Source: Chthonomonas sp. UBA6659 (GTDB lineage: Bacteria; Armatimonadota; Fimbriimonadia; Fimbriimonadales; Fimbriimonadaceae). Taken from it: a DNA stretch of 16,066 nucleotides. The stretch spans positions 1-16,066 of the forward strand of contig DKKT01000028.1 of NCBI GenBank assembly GCA_002455425.1, in the 5' to 3' direction. Position numbers and translations under genes: made by a program. The notes under the pieces were generated by a model. That model saw nothing but the letters and a program-made list of their open reading frames with translations. It had not been told where the DNA came from and searched no databases. This document shows positions 6,448-13,258 of the stretch, piece by piece. Position 1 is the first letter of the stretch, and every line of letters begins with the position of its first letter.

Positions 6448-8586
6448 GTGACCGCCACTTCGACGACCGTCCCTCTCGTCGCGCTCGTCGGCAACCCGAA
6501 CGCGGGCAAGACCACGCTGTTCAATGCCTTGACCGGATCGTCGCAGCGCGTCGGCAACTACCCTGGCGTGACCGTCGAGAAGATCTCCGGCACCTACACG
6601 TTCGAAGGGTCGAAGTTCGAGTGCGTCGACATCCCCGGCCTCTACAGCATGCGCCCGCGCTCGGCGGATGAGGCGGTCGCGACCGAGGTGGTCGAGGGAC
6701 GAGGCGAAAGCGAGACACGCCCAGACCTCCTCGTGGCCGTTCTCGACGCTGCGAACCTCGAGCGCCATCTCTTCTTCTTCAGCCAGCTCGCCGAGCAGGA
6801 CCTGCCGATGATCGCCGCGATCACGATGACCGATCTCGCCGCGAAGGAGGGGCGCCCGGTCGATCTGGCCGCGCTCGAGCGCTACCTCGGCGTCCCGGTC
6901 ATCGCGGTCGTCGCCCATAAGGGCGTCGGCCTCGACCGGCTTCGGGCTGCGATCGCGGGCGAGTTGCGCGAACCCAGCACCAGGGCCCGGGGCCTCGACT
7001 CGCTCGAGTCGCAGGTCGATGCGATGAGCGAACGTCTCGCGCGGGGCGGATTCGACGTCGATCGCGACGAAATCCGGCGGGGGCTCGAAGGCGATCCCGA
7101 TCTGGCGAACCGCTTCGAGGAGATGCCCGAGTTCCTTGTCCCGTTCGAGGAGGCTCGGGCCTCGTTGACGAAGCCGGCGCTTCATGATGCCGAAGCGCGC
7201 TACGCCTGGGCGGCGCGGGTCCGCACCCACGTCGTGAAGGGGCGCCCGACGCCCAAGCAGAGCCGTACCGACAAGATCGACCGGGTCCTTACCCACCGGG
7301 TCTTCGGCCTGGTGGTGTTCGCGTCCGTGATGTTCGTGGTCTTCCAGTCGATCTACACGCTGGCCGGGCCGCTCATGAACGGGATCGAGTGGCTTTTTGG
7401 CAAGCTTGGCGACTTCGTCGAGCCGCAACTTGCGTTTTCGCCCGTCCTCCAGTCGCTGGTCGTGGATGGGCTCATCACGGGAGTGGGCTCGGTGCTCGTC
7501 TTCCTCCCCCAGATTCTGATCCTGTTCTTCTTCATCGCCGTCCTCGAGGGGAGCGGATACCTGGCTCGGGCCGCGTTCCTGATGGACAAGTTGCTCGGCT
7601 GGTGCGGGCTGAACGGTCGCGCATTCATCCCGCTCCTCTCGAGCTTCGCGTGCGCCATCCCGGGCATCATGGCCGCGCGTGTGATGCCCGATCCCCGGAG
7701 CCGCCTTGCGACGATCCTGGTCGCGCCGCTGATGAGCTGCAGTGCCCGCCTTCCGGTCTACATTCTCCTGATCGGAGCGTTCATCCAGCCTCAGTTCGGC
7801 GCGACCTGGGCGGGGATCGCGCTGTTCGGGATGCACCTCGTCGGTTTGGTCGTGGCGATCCCGGTCGTCGCGATCCTGAATCGCGGGGTTCTGAAGGGCG
7901 CGAAGCTCCCGTTCGTGCTCGAACTGCCGGTTTATCAGTGGCCGAAGTGGCGGGACGTCTGGATGACGGTCTTTTCGCGCGGAAAGGTGTTCGTGAAGAC
8001 GGCCGGGACGATTATCGTCGTCCTCTCGCTCATGATCTGGGCTCTCGCGTACTTCCCGCGCACGAGCGAGACCGAAACCCAGCTGAAGGCCCAATACGCC
8101 GCTCTCAGTCCCGACTTCCAGGCCCAGGTCTCGGAGGAGCACTATCTCTCGGAGAAGCTCACGGAGCAGTCGTACCTCGGGCGGATCGGTCGCGCGATCG
8201 AGCCTGCCTTCGCGCCGGCCGGCTTCGACTGGCGGATCGCGACGACGATCCTGATGGCGTTTCCCGCTCGCGAAGTGGTCGTGTCGTCGCTCGGGATCAT
8301 CTTCAATCTGGGCGGCGACGTCGACGAGGAGTCGACCGACCTCCGACAAGCGCTTCGGAAAGCGACATGGCCGGACGGTCGCCCCCTCATGACCCCGTGG
8401 ACGGCGGTCGGGTTCATGGTGTTCTTCGCCTTGTGCTGCCAGTGCATGGCGACGTTAGCTGCGATCAAACGGGAAACGAACTCGTGGAAGTGGCCGCTGT
8501 TCGTGTTCGTGTACATGACGACCCTCGCGTACCTCGCCGCGGTCGGAATAGAGCAGTTGGGCCGCTGGGTCGGCGGCTCGGTGTAA
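6448..8586 (+). CDS. feoB: FeoB ferrous iron transporter (GTPase fused to permease)
   Basis: A 712-residue inner-membrane Fe(II) importer. The N-terminal G domain has G1 GNPNAGKT (15-22), G2 around NYPGVTVEK (37-45) and G3 DIPG (61-64). The G4 position reads TMTD (126-129) rather than the usual NxxD. A helical GDI-like segment follows (about 170-270). The permease region (about 290-710) has the two Gate domains, with FACAIPGIMAARVM containing the conserved core cysteine, and SCSARLPVYILL. The second half ends with CCQCMATLAAIKRE. The start is GTG 6448, 8 bases after feoA stops, without a strong ribosome binding site, so translation may be coupled. The length is slightly below that of E. coli FeoB (773 residues). 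No feoC is seen. Confidence 0.96.
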   Translation: MTATSTTVPLVALVGNPNAGKTTLFNALTGSSQRVGNYPGVTVEKISGTYTFEGSKFECVDIPGLYSMRPRSADEAVATEVVEGRGESETRPDLLVAVLDAANLERHLFFFSQLAEQDLPMIAAITMTDLAAKEGRPVDLAALERYLGVPVIAVVAHKGVGLDRLRAAIAGELREPSTRARGLDSLESQVDAMSERLARGGFDVDRDEIRRGLEGDPDLANRFEEMPEFLVPFEEARASLTKPALHDAEARYAWAARVRTHVVKGRPTPKQSRTDKIDRVLTHRVFGLVVFASVMFVVFQSIYTLAGPLMNGIEWLFGKLGDFVEPQLAFSPVLQSLVVDGLITGVGSVLVFLPQILILFFFIAVLEGSGYLARAAFLMDKLLGWCGLNGRAFIPLLSSFACAIPGIMAARVMPDPRSRLATILVAPLMSCSARLPVYILLIGAFIQPQFGATWAGIALFGMHLVGLVVAIPVVAILNRGVLKGAKLPFVLELPVYQWPKWRDVWMTVFSRGKVFVKTAGTIIVVLSLMIWALAYFPRTSETETQLKAQYAALSPDFQAQVSEEHYLSEKLTEQSYLGRIGRAIEPAFAPAGFDWRIATTILMAFPAREVVVSSLGIIFNLGGDVDEESTDLRQALRKATWPDGRPLMTPWTAVGFMVFFALCCQCMATLAAIKRETNSWKWPLFVFVYMTTLAYLAAVGIEQLGRWVGGSV

Positions 8587-8589
8587 AGT
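8584..8589 (+). promoter_or_regulatory. Possible -10 box TAAAGT for the capA unit
   Basis: TAAAGT overlaps the feoB stop codon and stands 5 bases before the ATG of a 21-codon ORF at 8595. It matches TATAAT at 4 of 6 positions. It is the best -10 candidate for the CapA-HEAT pair. Confidence 0.3.
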
Positions 8590-8594
8590 AAAGC

Positions 8595-8660
8595 ATGGTC
8601 GGAACGGGCGCGCGTTCGTGGTCGCGGATCTCGGGACGTTTCCTGAGGGGCCGATGCTGA
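8595..8660 (+). CDS. Possible 21-codon leaderless upstream ORF before capA
   Basis: ATG 8595 opens a 21-codon ORF (MVGTGARSW..., Arg-rich) whose TGA at 8658-8660 overlaps the ATG of the CapA gene at 8654 in the arrangement ATGCTGA. It has the same -10 to ATG geometry as the leaderless genes of the window (TAAAGT, 5 bases). If translated, it could deliver ribosomes to the capA start by termination-reinitiation. No homology is expected for so short a peptide, and chance is a real alternative. Confidence 0.25.
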   Translation: MVGTGARSWSRISGRFLRGRC

Positions 8661-9682
8661 GCTTGCTGGCCGTCGCTTCCACGGGCCTGGTGTCCGCGCC
8701 GAGCTGGACGCTCCTCTGCGGCGGGGACGTCATGCTCAACAGCGTCGGGGTCGCGAAGAACCCGTTTGCCGGCATCGCAGCGACGGTCCGCGGTTCCGAC
8801 ATCGCCTACGCGAACCTCGAGATTCCGCTAACGAACGTCACCACGCGGACGCCCCGCAAGACCCCTGAACAGGTTGCGCGCAAGTCCCAGTTCATCCTGA
8901 AAGCCGACCCCGGGCACGGGAAGTGGCTGAAAGCGACCGGTTTCGACGTCGTCAGCCTCGGCAACAACCATACGATGGACTATCTGAAAGGCGGGCTGGA
9001 GCAGATGCTTGGAATTCTGGACCGCGAGAAGATCGCGTACGCGGGTGGGGGTGAAAACCTGAACGCCGCCCTCGCCCCTGCCGTGCTCGATACGGCCGGG
9101 TTGAGGGTGGGGGTCATTTCCTATCTCTCGTTTCGGGACAAGTCCTCGAACTGGGCCTGCTGGCCGGCGACCGCCAACGGGCCGGGCATCGCCGTGCTCG
9201 ACTTCGGGGGCCGGATGGACGCGAAGAAGGCGGGCGAGGTCAAGCGCGCGGTCGCCAAGGCGAAGCGATCATGCGATTTCCTCGTCGTCGCCCTCCATTG
9301 GGGCGTCGAGAAAACGTACGTCCCGATCGAGTACCAAGTTGCGCTGGGCCGAGCCTGGATCGACGGCGGCGCCGACGTCGTCGTCGGTGCCCACCCCCAC
9401 CGCCTTCAAGGCGGCGAGGTCTACAAGGGTAAGCCGATTCTCTATTCGATGGGCAACCTGATTTCCCCGTTGCCGGGCGATACGGCTCTGATCCGGCTCA
9501 AGTTCGAAGGGAGGACGTTTCGTAACGCCGAGGTGATTCCGGCCCGCATCTCGGGGGGGCGAGTCGGGCTGCAGACCGGCTCGGCCAAAGCCAAGGGCCT
9601 CCAGTTCTTTGCCGATCTCTGCGCGAAAGTGCGAGCCAAATTCCCGAATCCTCGCTCGGCCGCGCTGACGGAGCAGCCATGA
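8654..9682 (+). CDS. CapA/PgsA-type (PGA_cap) metallophosphoesterase-fold protein, exported
   Basis: A 342-residue protein of the bacterial capsule synthesis CapA family, which has a calcineurin-like phosphoesterase fold. Motifs in order: GGDVML (23-28, metal-binding D25), YANLE (52-56), SLGNNHTMDY (101-110), LHWGVE (214-219) and GAHPHRLQGGE (245-255), ending with YSMGNLIS. All of the expected metal-site residues are present. CapA proteins act in poly-gamma-glutamate capsule export, but most family members outside Bacillus have no proven role. The N-terminus from ATG 8654 (MLSLLAVASTGLVSAPSW) looks like a short signal peptide. A GTG at 8618 would add 12 residues and hide it. GAGGGG lies only 3 bases upstream. 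The next gene overlaps its stop by ATGA. Confidence 0.85.
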   Translation: MLSLLAVASTGLVSAPSWTLLCGGDVMLNSVGVAKNPFAGIAATVRGSDIAYANLEIPLTNVTTRTPRKTPEQVARKSQFILKADPGHGKWLKATGFDVVSLGNNHTMDYLKGGLEQMLGILDREKIAYAGGGENLNAALAPAVLDTAGLRVGVISYLSFRDKSSNWACWPATANGPGIAVLDFGGRMDAKKAGEVKRAVAKAKRSCDFLVVALHWGVEKTYVPIEYQVALGRAWIDGGADVVVGAHPHRLQGGEVYKGKPILYSMGNLISPLPGDTALIRLKFEGRTFRNAEVIPARISGGRVGLQTGSAKAKGLQFFADLCAKVRAKFPNPRSAALTEQP

Positions 9683-10575
9683 AGTCGAACTCGGAACGCA
9701 CGATCGGCCTCGTGCTTGTCCTGGTCGGTCTCGTGGCGATCGTCGGCACCTTGCTGTTCCTTCGACAGGCTGAGAACAATCCGCTGCTGCAAGGACTCCA
9801 AAGCCCCGATCTCGTCACCCGAACGAAGGCGGTCGAGAAGGCGACCAAGCTCGGGCCGGAGGAGACGAAGACCATTTTGATCCTCCTCGACAGTCCGGTC
9901 GAGCGTGAGGCTGCAACGGCGGTGCATGTCCTCGAGAAGGCCGACACTCGCGAATCGCGGCAGATGTTGGTCGACGCGATCGAAACGCGAATGGCCGGCC
10001 CGGAGGCGGTTCGGGCTCTCGCCCGACTTCGCGACGTCAGTGCCCTTCCATCGATGGCGGAAGCGTTGCAGTCGACGTCGCCGGGCGATGGCATTCGAGC
10101 CGACATCACCCAAGCCCTCGGGGATATCGGCGACCCTCAGTCGATTCCGACCCTGGAGGCGTTCCTGCGTAATCATCGACCGCCTTCGGGGGCTTGGATG
10201 AAAGGAAGCTCGATCCGGGAGAACGGCGCGCGCGTCCACGCGATCGCGTCACTGGCGCGGCTCGATCCGACGAACGAGGTCGCTCAAGACTCGGTGTTCG
10301 AGTTGTGGTCGATGATCCGGGTCGGCGTGATGTCACCCGAATCGGAGGCGCTTCAACTGGAGGCACTCCAAACTCTGGCTCTGATCCCGACCGAGGATGC
10401 GCTCTCGATCGTTCGGCGGGCCATCGAGCACGAGACGCCGGCGGTTCAGGTGGAGGCGATCCGGGTGTTCGCACTCAAGAACCCGCCCGACCGGGTGAAA
10501 GTGCTTACGGAACTCGCCGAACGGGGTGCGAGTCCGGAGGCTCGCCAGACCGCGAAAGACCTCTTGGCCCGCTAG
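9679..10575 (+). CDS. Membrane-anchored HEAT-repeat protein
   Basis: A 298-residue protein with one N-terminal membrane segment (about 9-28, LVLVLVGLVAIVGTLLFL) and an all-helical remainder built of HEAT/PBS-lyase-like repeats. Recurrent units include LLDSPVEREAATAVHVLEK, ALGDIGDPQSIPTLEAFLR, VHAIASLARLDPTNE and PAVQVEAIRVFALKNPPDR. Such solenoids are protein-binding scaffolds. It starts at ATG 9679 inside the capA stop (ATGA overlap), with GGAG 5 bases before, so it is co-translated with capA. The soluble domain is predicted to be extracytoplasmic, which suggests a partnership with the exported CapA protein. That link is inference from gene order only. Confidence 0.75.
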   Translation: MKSNSERTIGLVLVLVGLVAIVGTLLFLRQAENNPLLQGLQSPDLVTRTKAVEKATKLGPEETKTILILLDSPVEREAATAVHVLEKADTRESRQMLVDAIETRMAGPEAVRALARLRDVSALPSMAEALQSTSPGDGIRADITQALGDIGDPQSIPTLEAFLRNHRPPSGAWMKGSSIRENGARVHAIASLARLDPTNEVAQDSVFELWSMIRVGVMSPESEALQLEALQTLALIPTEDALSIVRRAIEHETPAVQVEAIRVFALKNPPDRVKVLTELAERGASPEARQTAKDLLAR

Positions 10576-10597
10576 GGGCGCACGGCCTTGGCGGCGG

Positions 10598-11581
10598 TCA
10601 GCCCCGTGACTGAATCTGTCTGATCTCCTCCAGCGTCGTGGCGAGCGAGAGCCGGGACGACTCGGGCGTCGTCGTCACGAACGGCTGCCCCTCGGTCAGG
10701 CAGTCGGTGAAGTATCGGAGCTCGTGGTAGTAGCCGCCGAGGTCGGAGATGTTGCCCCCACCCTGAGCCTCCATCTTCGCGAACGTCGGTGTCTCGGGTT
10801 CTGCGCCATCGCGGTAGACGACCAACGGGCCGCCGTCCATGATCGCCGCGCCCCGCTCGAAGATCGCACGAAACGCCATCTTGAACGGCGTCTTCGTCGG
10901 GAGATTCCAGCCGCCCTCGAGGTGGACGACGCAGCCGGGAAACTGGAGCGTCGTGAACGCGTGGCTCGGGCCCCGCGCGTCGACCGTTCCGTGGGAGACG
11001 ATTTCCTCCGGCTTCCCGAGCAGGTACAGCGCGAAGTCGGTGTCGTGGATGTGCATGTCGAGGACACCGCCACCGGACAGGGCCGGATCGGCAAGCCAGT
11101 TGTCGGTGGACCACGACGGGAACTCGCCGTAGCGGGTGAGGTTGAGGGACACGAGTTTGCCCAGTGACCCGTCGTCGACGAATTGCTTGAGGAGCGCGTA
11201 CTCGGGCCAGAACCGGATGCAGTGGCCGATCATCAGGCCGACCCCGTTCGCGGCAGCGGCATCGATCATGCGGTCGGCTTCGTCGACGGTCAGGGCCATC
11301 GGCTTCTCGCAGAAGACGTGCTTGCCGGCCTCCATCGCGTGGATGCTGGCGTCGGCGTGGAGGTGGGTGGGGAGGCAGATATCGACGGCGTCGATCGCGT
11401 CGGACGCGAGCACGTCGGCGACGTCGGTCCGCGCTGGGACCCCGAACTCGGCGGCGAACTTGGCCGCCTTCTCCGGCTTTCGATCGGCGACCGAAACGAG
11501 GGTCGCTCGATCGAGCAAACCATAGACATTGGCGTGCATCCGCCCCATGAACCCGCAACCCACGATCGCGACTCGAACCAT
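10598..11581 (-). CDS. Gfo/Idh/MocA family NAD(P)-dependent oxidoreductase
   Basis: A 327-residue Rossmann-fold dehydrogenase, a second and clearly different paralogue of the family in this window. The nucleotide-binding loop is VAIVGCGFMGRMHA (4-17), the EKP motif is FCEKPMAL with K93, and the C-terminal domain holds GGGVLDMHIHDTDF with D175 and H179. The sequence resembles myo-inositol dehydrogenase-like members, but the substrate is not predictable. ATG 11581 is preceded by CAGAAT with a 6-base spacer. The gene is divergent from the ABM/dehydratase operon with only 25 bases between the start codons. It converges on the HEAT gene with a 22-base gap and no visible terminator. Confidence 0.9.
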   Translation of the reverse strand: MVRVAIVGCGFMGRMHANVYGLLDRATLVSVADRKPEKAAKFAAEFGVPARTDVADVLASDAIDAVDICLPTHLHADASIHAMEAGKHVFCEKPMALTVDEADRMIDAAAANGVGLMIGHCIRFWPEYALLKQFVDDGSLGKLVSLNLTRYGEFPSWSTDNWLADPALSGGGVLDMHIHDTDFALYLLGKPEEIVSHGTVDARGPSHAFTTLQFPGCVVHLEGGWNLPTKTPFKMAFRAIFERGAAIMDGGPLVVYRDGAEPETPTFAKMEAQGGGNISDLGGYYHELRYFTDCLTEGQPFVTTTPESSRLSLATTLEEIRQIQSRG

Positions 11582-11587
11582 GTTACG

Positions 11588-11593
11588 ATTCTG
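11588..11593 (-). promoter_or_regulatory. -10-like CAGAAT of leaderless oxidoreductase gene
   Basis: On the minus strand CAGAAT is followed by 6 bases and the ATG at 11581. Four of six bases match TATAAT, including A2 and T6. Confidence 0.45.
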
Positions 11594-11594
11594 T

Positions 11595-11600
11595 CATCCT
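11595..11600 (+). promoter_or_regulatory. Weak -10 candidate CATCCT before the ABM gene
   Basis: CATCCT ends 6 bases before ATG 11607 and keeps A2, T3 and T6 of the consensus only. Any -35 would have to lie inside the divergent oxidoreductase gene. Confidence 0.25.
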
Positions 11601-11606
11601 CGGATC

Positions 11607-11906
11607 ATGGTTGTTTTGATCGGAACGATGAAGGTGCACGCGGAGAGGCTCGATGACGCGATTGCGCTCGGCCGGACCATGCTCGAGCCGTCGCGAAGCG
11701 AGCCCGGATGTCTCGCCTACGACTTCTACCAGCATCATGCCGATCCGAACACGATCTGTTTCGTGGAGACGTGGACGTCGCGGGAGGCCTTGAACGCCCA
11801 CTTCGAGACTCCGCACTTTCGGGACTTCGTCCCTCAGGTCGAGGCGTTTGCGGTCGGTCCGCTGGACATCCGGGTCTTCGCAGTGTCCGGCGTCGAGCAG
11901 TTGTGA
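11607..11906 (+). CDS. Antibiotic biosynthesis monooxygenase (ABM) fold protein
   Basis: A 99-residue ferredoxin-like dimeric alpha-beta-barrel protein of the YgiN/ABM type. Typical features: opening VVLIGTMKVHAERLDDAI, RSEPGCLAYDFYQHHADPNTICFVETW (30-56; EPGCLxYxxxxx..xxxxxxExW pattern), then AHFETPHFRDF with H65 and H70. Family members include quinol monooxygenases, small-molecule oxygenases and stress proteins; no cofactor is needed in many. ATG 11607 is preferred to the upstream in-frame start at 11529, which lies inside the divergent gene. The stop overlaps the GTG start of the dehydratase, so the two are probably translated together. Confidence 0.85.
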   Translation: MVVLIGTMKVHAERLDDAIALGRTMLEPSRSEPGCLAYDFYQHHADPNTICFVETWTSREALNAHFETPHFRDFVPQVEAFAVGPLDIRVFAVSGVEQL

Positions 11907-12862
11907 GCGTCAGCTACGCCGACGTCGAAGCGGCGGCCGCGCGGATCGCGGGGTGGGCTCATCGCACCCCGGTGTTGACGTCGCGCACCCTGGACGAGCG
12001 GACGGGCGCGCAGGTGGTCGTCAAGTGCGAGAGCTTCCAGCGGGCGGGCGCGTTCAAATTCCGAGGCGCGACGAATGCCGTGCTTCAACTCGATGAAGTC
12101 GACCGCGCCCGAGGCGTGATCTCCTACTCGTCCGGCAATCATGCCCAGGCGCTGGCGCTGGCGGGGAAGCTCCAAGGCGTTCCGGTCACGATCGTCATGC
12201 CGACGGACGCACCCGAGGTCAAGCTCGCCGCGACCCGTGGCTACGGGGCGGAGGTCGTCCTCTACGACCGGGAGGAGACGACGCGGGAGGCACTCGCGCT
12301 GCAACTCGCGGAGGACCGCGGCCTGAGCGTCATTCCGCCCTACGACGACCAACGGATCATTGCCGGGCAAGGGACGGTGGCGAAGGAGCTGATCGAGGAG
12401 GCGGGGCCGCTCGACCTGTTGCTGGTTTGCTGCGGGGGCGGGGGGTTGCTCTCCGGGTGCGCCGTGGCAACGAAGACGATTCTGCCCCATTGCGCCGTGG
12501 TCGGTGTCGAGCCGGCCCAGGCCGACGATGCCGCACGCTCGTTCGCCACGAAGCGGCTCCAATCGGTTCACAACCCGGACACGATCGCGGACGGCGCGCG
12601 GACGCCGTCGTTGGGCAAGCTCACGTTTCCCTTGGTCCTCGAGTACGTCGATGGGTTCGTGACGGTCGAAGAGGACGCGATCGTCCGGGCGATGCGATTC
12701 CTGTGGGAGCGGATGAAAATCGTGGTCGAGCCGACGGGGGCGCTGGCGGCGGCGGCGCTGCTCGAGGGCTTGGTGGAGACGAAGGGGCGAAGGGTGGGGA
12801 TCGTCGTGAGCGGGGGAAACGTCGATCTCGGGACGGTCGGCGCGCTGTTCGCGGCCGCCTAG
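11903..12862 (+). CDS. PLP-dependent threonine/serine dehydratase family enzyme
   Basis: A 319-residue fold-type II PLP enzyme, the length of catabolic threonine dehydratase (TdcB), serine racemase or threo-3-hydroxyaspartate dehydratase, and without the C-terminal ACT-like regulatory domain of IlvA. The Schiff-base lysine is K52 in SFQRAGAFKFRGA. SSGNHAQ at 76-82 contacts substrate carboxylate, CGGGGLLSG (177-185) is the phosphate-binding glycine loop, and SGGN at 303-306 contacts the pyridine nitrogen region. QRIIAGQGTVAKEL is typical of the family. The expected reaction is deamination of Thr or Ser to a 2-keto acid, but racemase or hydroxyaspartate activity cannot be excluded. The GTG start overlaps the ABM stop (GTGA). 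Earlier in-frame starts lie inside the ABM gene and are rejected. Confidence 0.9.
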   Translation: MSVSYADVEAAAARIAGWAHRTPVLTSRTLDERTGAQVVVKCESFQRAGAFKFRGATNAVLQLDEVDRARGVISYSSGNHAQALALAGKLQGVPVTIVMPTDAPEVKLAATRGYGAEVVLYDREETTREALALQLAEDRGLSVIPPYDDQRIIAGQGTVAKELIEEAGPLDLLLVCCGGGGLLSGCAVATKTILPHCAVVGVEPAQADDAARSFATKRLQSVHNPDTIADGARTPSLGKLTFPLVLEYVDGFVTVEEDAIVRAMRFLWERMKIVVEPTGALAAAALLEGLVETKGRRVGIVVSGGNVDLGTVGALFAAA

Positions 12863-12929
12863 ACGGGCGGAATTGTTACTTTTTCGTGAGCCTGGCAGTT
12901 TTCCGGGCACGCAAGCCGAGAATCAGGTG
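12863..12929. other. Intergenic spacer before the riboswitch
   Basis: No ORF or RNA gene seen. There is a weak 6-bp hairpin GCCTGG-CAGTTTT-CCGGGC (12890-12908 region) and a T-run just before it, but no arrangement that makes a convincing terminator for the dehydratase gene. No clear -35 element for the riboswitch promoter. Confidence 0.4.
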
Positions 12930-12935
12930 TAGAAT
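12930..12935 (+). promoter_or_regulatory. -10 box TAGAAT of the riboswitch RNA
   Basis: TAGAAT would start transcription near 12942, just ahead of a GTTCGTCC/GGACGGAAC hairpin (about 12941-12961) that precedes the aptamer. The identical hexamer serves the downstream peptidase gene. Confidence 0.5.
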
Positions 12936-12961
12936 GAGTTGTTCGTCCGAATAGGACGGAA

Positions 12962-13073
12962 CGCCGAATCCTCAGTGTTGAGGAACGGGGGAACCAGACA
13001 TCGGGGTGAATGGGCCTCTCACGAGGCACTAGGGTGAACTCCAGCCCGAACCCGACAGCTAACCTCGTAGGCG
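12962..13073 (+). promoter_or_regulatory. Cyclic di-AMP riboswitch aptamer (ydaO/yuaA type)
   Basis: The conserved blocks of the ydaO/yuaA aptamer appear in order and spacing: CGCCGAATCC at the 5' end, GGGGGAACC, TCGGGGTGAAT, a variable hairpin GCCTC-TCAC-GAGGC (about 13014-13027), TAGGGTGAACT, CAGCCCGAACCCGACAGCTAAC, and CTCGTAGGCG. P1 is closed by CGCC (12962-12965) with GGCG (13070-13073). This class binds two molecules of c-di-AMP and usually turns expression off; known targets are cell-wall hydrolases and potassium or osmolyte transporters. Here the next gene is an M24 peptidase 250 bases downstream. Confidence 0.92.
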
Positions 13074-13158
13074 AACGAGAGTCGTGTCGCGACTCCCTCG
13101 ATCGAGGGCGTCACGGCGTCCGGAACGCGCAAGCGTCCAGCCACACGTTCGGCGATTC

Positions 13159-13245
13159 TCAGAAAAGAAACGAGGCCGCAGGCTTGCCTGTGCCAGCGGG
13201 ACGTCGGTGCACACGCAAGCGCCTTCGGCCCGTGTCTCGCTCCAT
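13159..13245 (-). CDS. Possible 28-residue antisense ORF with perfect Shine-Dalgarno
   Basis: On the minus strand AGGAGGTG (13256-13249) precedes ATG 13245; from AGGAGG the spacer is 5 bases. The ORF is MERDTGRRRLRV..., 28 residues, very Arg-rich, ending in FLF. The ribosome site is ideal, but the peptide has no recognisable features, and no promoter box is evident. It lies antisense to the riboswitch RNA tail. The site may equally be a feature of the other strand. Confidence 0.15.
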   Translation of the reverse strand: MERDTGRRRLRVHRRPAGTGKPAASFLF

Positions 13246-13248
13246 ATG

Positions 13249-13256
13249 CACCTCCT
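13249..13256 (+). other. Anti-Shine-Dalgarno mimic CACCTCCT in the riboswitch RNA tail
   Basis: The 8 bases equal the 3' tail of 16S rRNA that pairs with ribosome binding sites. They lie in the short single-stranded-looking stretch between the ACACG/CGTGT stem and the final hairpin. An RNA carrying them could in principle mask Shine-Dalgarno sites. The functional reading is inference; the sequence match is exact. Confidence 0.3.
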
Positions 13257-13258
13257 AG

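Noticed and set aside
6436..8349. 637-codon antisense open frame opposite feoB
   Set aside because: Composition is dominated by R, D, E and H from codon-reversed sequence; feoB is certain on the other strand.
11834..12910. 358-codon antisense frame opposite the dehydratase
   Set aside because: Shadow frame; all PLP-enzyme motifs are on the plus strand.
13010..13258. Plus-strand frames (13010-13258 and 13084-13446) after or within the aptamer
   Set aside because: The first starts inside the aptamer, the second runs through the terminator and into the peptidase gene out of frame; both are R/S/P-rich without motifs.
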